Assembly (NCBI GenBank): GCA_963817785.1
Contig: CAWFPL010000003.1
Coordinates: 310,001-374,000, forward strand
Length of the DNA: 64,000 nt
Direction of reading: 5' to 3'
Source: JAKALD01 sp963817785
Lineage (GTDB): Bacteria; Pseudomonadota; Gammaproteobacteria; Burkholderiales; SG8-39
The notes under the pieces are model-generated. The model was given only the letters and a program-made list of their open reading frames with translations, had not been told where the DNA came from and ran no database searches. Below, one piece after another: positions 62,346 to 64,000 of the stretch (positions are counted from its first letter, which is position 1; each line of letters starts with the position of its first letter). Both the position numbers and the translations under genes were made by a program.

Positions 62346-63821
62346 ATGCGCTACGGCGATCTGAGGGAATTTCTCGCGCAGCTCGAAGCGCTGGGCGAGC
62401 TGAAGCGCGTATCCGTGCCGGTGTCGCCCCGGCTCGAAATGACCGAGATCTGCGACCGCGTGCTGCGCGCGGGCGGGCCGGCGATCGTGTTCGAGAAGCC
62501 GACGGGACATTCGATCCCGGTTCTCGGCAACCTGTTCGGCACGGTACGCCGGGTCGCGCTCGCGATGGGCGCCGAGGATCCGGCTGCGCTGCGCCAGATC
62601 GGCAAGCTGCTGGCCGCCCTGCGCGAGCCCGAGCCGCCGCGCGGCGTGCGCGATCTGTGGGACAAGCTGCCCGAGCTGCGCCAGCTCGCCGCCAAGGTCT
62701 TCGACATGGCGCCCAAGACGCTGTCGAGCGCCCCCTGCCAGGAGATCGTCTGGGAGGGCAAGGACGTGGACCTGTCGCGCCTGCCGGTGCAGACCTGCTG
62801 GCCGGAGGATGCCGGACCGCTCATCACCTGGGGGCTGACGGTGACGCGCGGGCCGCACAAGCCGCGCCAGAACCTCGGCATCTACCGCCAGCAGGTGATC
62901 GGCCCGAACCGGGTGATCATGCGCTGGCTCGCGCATCGCGGCGGCGCGCTCGACTTCCGCGACCACGCGCTGGCGCATCCAGGCACGCCGTTCCCCGTGG
63001 CGGTGGCGCTGGGTGCAGACCCGGCGACGATCCTCGCCGCGGTCACTCCGGTGCCGGACACGCTCGGCGAGTACCAGTTCGCGGGGCTGCTGCGCGGCGC
63101 GCGCACCGAGCTGGTCCGATGCCTGGGCAGCGCGCTGCAGGTGCCCGCGAGCGCCGAGATCGTGCTCGAGGGCGCGATACATCCGGACGACACGGCGCTC
63201 GAAGGGCCGTTCGGCGACCACACCGGCTACTACAACGAGGTCGAGCGCTTCCCGGTGCTCACGCTCGAGCGTATCACCCTGCGCCGCGAGCCGATCTTCC
63301 ACTCCACCTACACCGGCAAGCCGCCGGACGAACCGGCGATGCTCGGCGTGGCGCTGAACGAAGTGTTCGTGCCGCTGCTCGCCAAGCAGTTTCCGGAGAT
63401 CGTGGACTTCTATCTGCCCCCGGAGGGCTGCTCGTACCGGCTCGCCGTTGTGAGCATGCGCAAGCAGTACCCGGGTCACGCGAAGCGGGTCATGTTCGGG
63501 GTCTGGAGCTACCTGCGCCAGTTCATGTACACGAAGCTCATCGTGGTGGTCGACGACGACGTCGACGTGCGCGACTGGAAGGAAGTGGTGTGGGCGCTCG
63601 TCACGCGCGTCGATCCGGCGCGCGACACGCTGATCGCCGAGAATACGCCGATCGACTACCTCGATTTCGCGAGCCCGGTCTCGGGGCTCGGCTCGAAGAT
63701 GGGCATCGACGCGACCAACAAGTGGCCGGGGGAAACGGCGCGCACCTGGGGCCGGCCGATCGCCATGGACGCGGCGGTCAAGCGGCGCGTCGACCAGCTC
63801 TGGAGCGAGCTGGGTCTATAA
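62346..63821 (+). CDS. ubiD: UbiD decarboxylase (3-octaprenyl-4-hydroxybenzoate carboxy-lyase)
   Basis: 491 residues, the normal length. UbiD uses prenylated FMN made by UbiX to decarboxylate the prenylated ring intermediate in ubiquinone synthesis. Seen are FLAQLEALGELKRVSVPV at the start, PRQNLGIYRQQVIGPNR, the Arg-Glu-Glu catalytic region with EGPFGDHTGYYNEVE, and the late ATNKWPGETARTWGRP. Last gene of the ridA-recG-ubiA-x-ubiD run. Confidence 0.95.
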   Translation: MRYGDLREFLAQLEALGELKRVSVPVSPRLEMTEICDRVLRAGGPAIVFEKPTGHSIPVLGNLFGTVRRVALAMGAEDPAALRQIGKLLAALREPEPPRGVRDLWDKLPELRQLAAKVFDMAPKTLSSAPCQEIVWEGKDVDLSRLPVQTCWPEDAGPLITWGLTVTRGPHKPRQNLGIYRQQVIGPNRVIMRWLAHRGGALDFRDHALAHPGTPFPVAVALGADPATILAAVTPVPDTLGEYQFAGLLRGARTELVRCLGSALQVPASAEIVLEGAIHPDDTALEGPFGDHTGYYNEVERFPVLTLERITLRREPIFHSTYTGKPPDEPAMLGVALNEVFVPLLAKQFPEIVDFYLPPEGCSYRLAVVSMRKQYPGHAKRVMFGVWSYLRQFMYTKLIVVVDDDVDVRDWKEVVWALVTRVDPARDTLIAENTPIDYLDFASPVSGLGSKMGIDATNKWPGETARTWGRPIAMDAAVKRRVDQLWSELGL

Positions 63822-63831
63822 AAAAAGAATC

Positions 63832-63865
63832 GCGCGAGCCTGGGGCTTGTGGCCCCGGCTCGCGC
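63832..63865 (-). terminator. Terminator between ubiD and the DUF883 gene
   Basis: Arms GCGCGAGCC and GGCTCGCGC extended inside by GGGGC/GCCCC with one bulged T. On the minus strand it is followed by seven T within a few bases, so it best serves the DUF883 gene; the stem could also end ubiD transcripts. Confidence 0.75.
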
Positions 63866-63918
63866 CCAAGGCGCCGCCGCGTGTTGGGAGGAGGAAAGAG
63901 GCGCGGCGGCGAGAACTG

Positions 63919-64000
63919 TCAGGCGCGCCGGCCGATGACCAGGCCGACCAGCACTCCGACCGCAGCGGCGATGCCGGCGATCTTCCAGGGATTCTCGTGG
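63919..64000 (-). CDS. DUF883 (ElaB/YqjD-like) protein, C-terminal end only
   Basis: The visible C terminus HENPWKIAGIAAAVGVLVGL and the end VIGRRA match the single membrane anchor of ribosome-associated ElaB/YqjD-type proteins. The gene starts beyond the window. Confidence 0.8.
   Translation of the reverse strand, partial: HENPWKIAGIAAAVGVLVGLVIGRRA

Overview
The window is high-GC DNA from a betaproteobacterium. The evidence is the gene order tsaD <- / -> rpsU-yqeY-dnaG-rpoD, the ridA-recG-ubiA-x-ubiD block, and an Azoarcus-type (IC3) group I intron in a CAU-anticodon tRNA. No genus can be named from the sequence alone.

Layout. (1) 1-16102 is core chromosome: a chalcone-isomerase-like protein, a membrane hydrolase-like protein, a fumarase-beta/fumarate-reductase-like flavoprotein pair, dienelactone hydrolase, a malate/lactate-type dehydrogenase, ogt, xerD, ybaK, folB, plsY, panE, tsaD, then the macromolecular synthesis genes rpsU-yqeY-dnaG-rpoD with their hairpins and internal promoter, and a 2-hydroxychromene-2-carboxylate isomerase-like gene. 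(2) 16103-56060 is a tRNA(CAU) gene cut in its anticodon loop by about 40 kb of foreign DNA. Its 5' half lies at 16103-16143 and its 3' half at 56015-56060, and both carry the 10-bp core ACTCATAATC. (3) 56146-64000 is core chromosome again: a glycosyltransferase-like gene, tRNA-Ala(CGC), a DUF2237 gene, a TPR gene, ridA, recG, ubiA, a membrane protein, ubiD and the end of a DUF883 gene.

The island. Its left end carries a complete tRNA-Ile2(CAU) interrupted by a 235-nt group I intron placed exactly inside the sequence that serves as the att core. A full-length tyrosine integrase sits at its right end. Cargo includes a methyltransferase and a MOSC protein, a PAS-GGDEF-EAL protein, a DUF2779 nuclease beside a SET-domain protein, a beta-flower protein with a Met-rich basic tail, a Sel1-repeat protein, two SinR/Cas2-like small proteins, three copies of an unnamed helical family, an ABC importer plus amidase operon, a MATE exporter and a TrhA/hemolysin III protein. 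It is heavily loaded with insertion sequences: two near-identical 3,545-bp IS21 elements in opposite orientation, a different 2,783-bp IS21 element, and two different IS630 elements, one needing a -1 frameshift. There are also decayed genes: a P4-type integrase remnant, a frameshifted serine recombinase, a frameshifted XRE regulator and a truncated helical-family copy.

The most unusual idea is that the island destroys the host tRNA(CAU) on integration and brings its own replacement, whose intron breaks the att core so that it cannot itself be a target. The split and the intron are seen directly; the protection role is inference.
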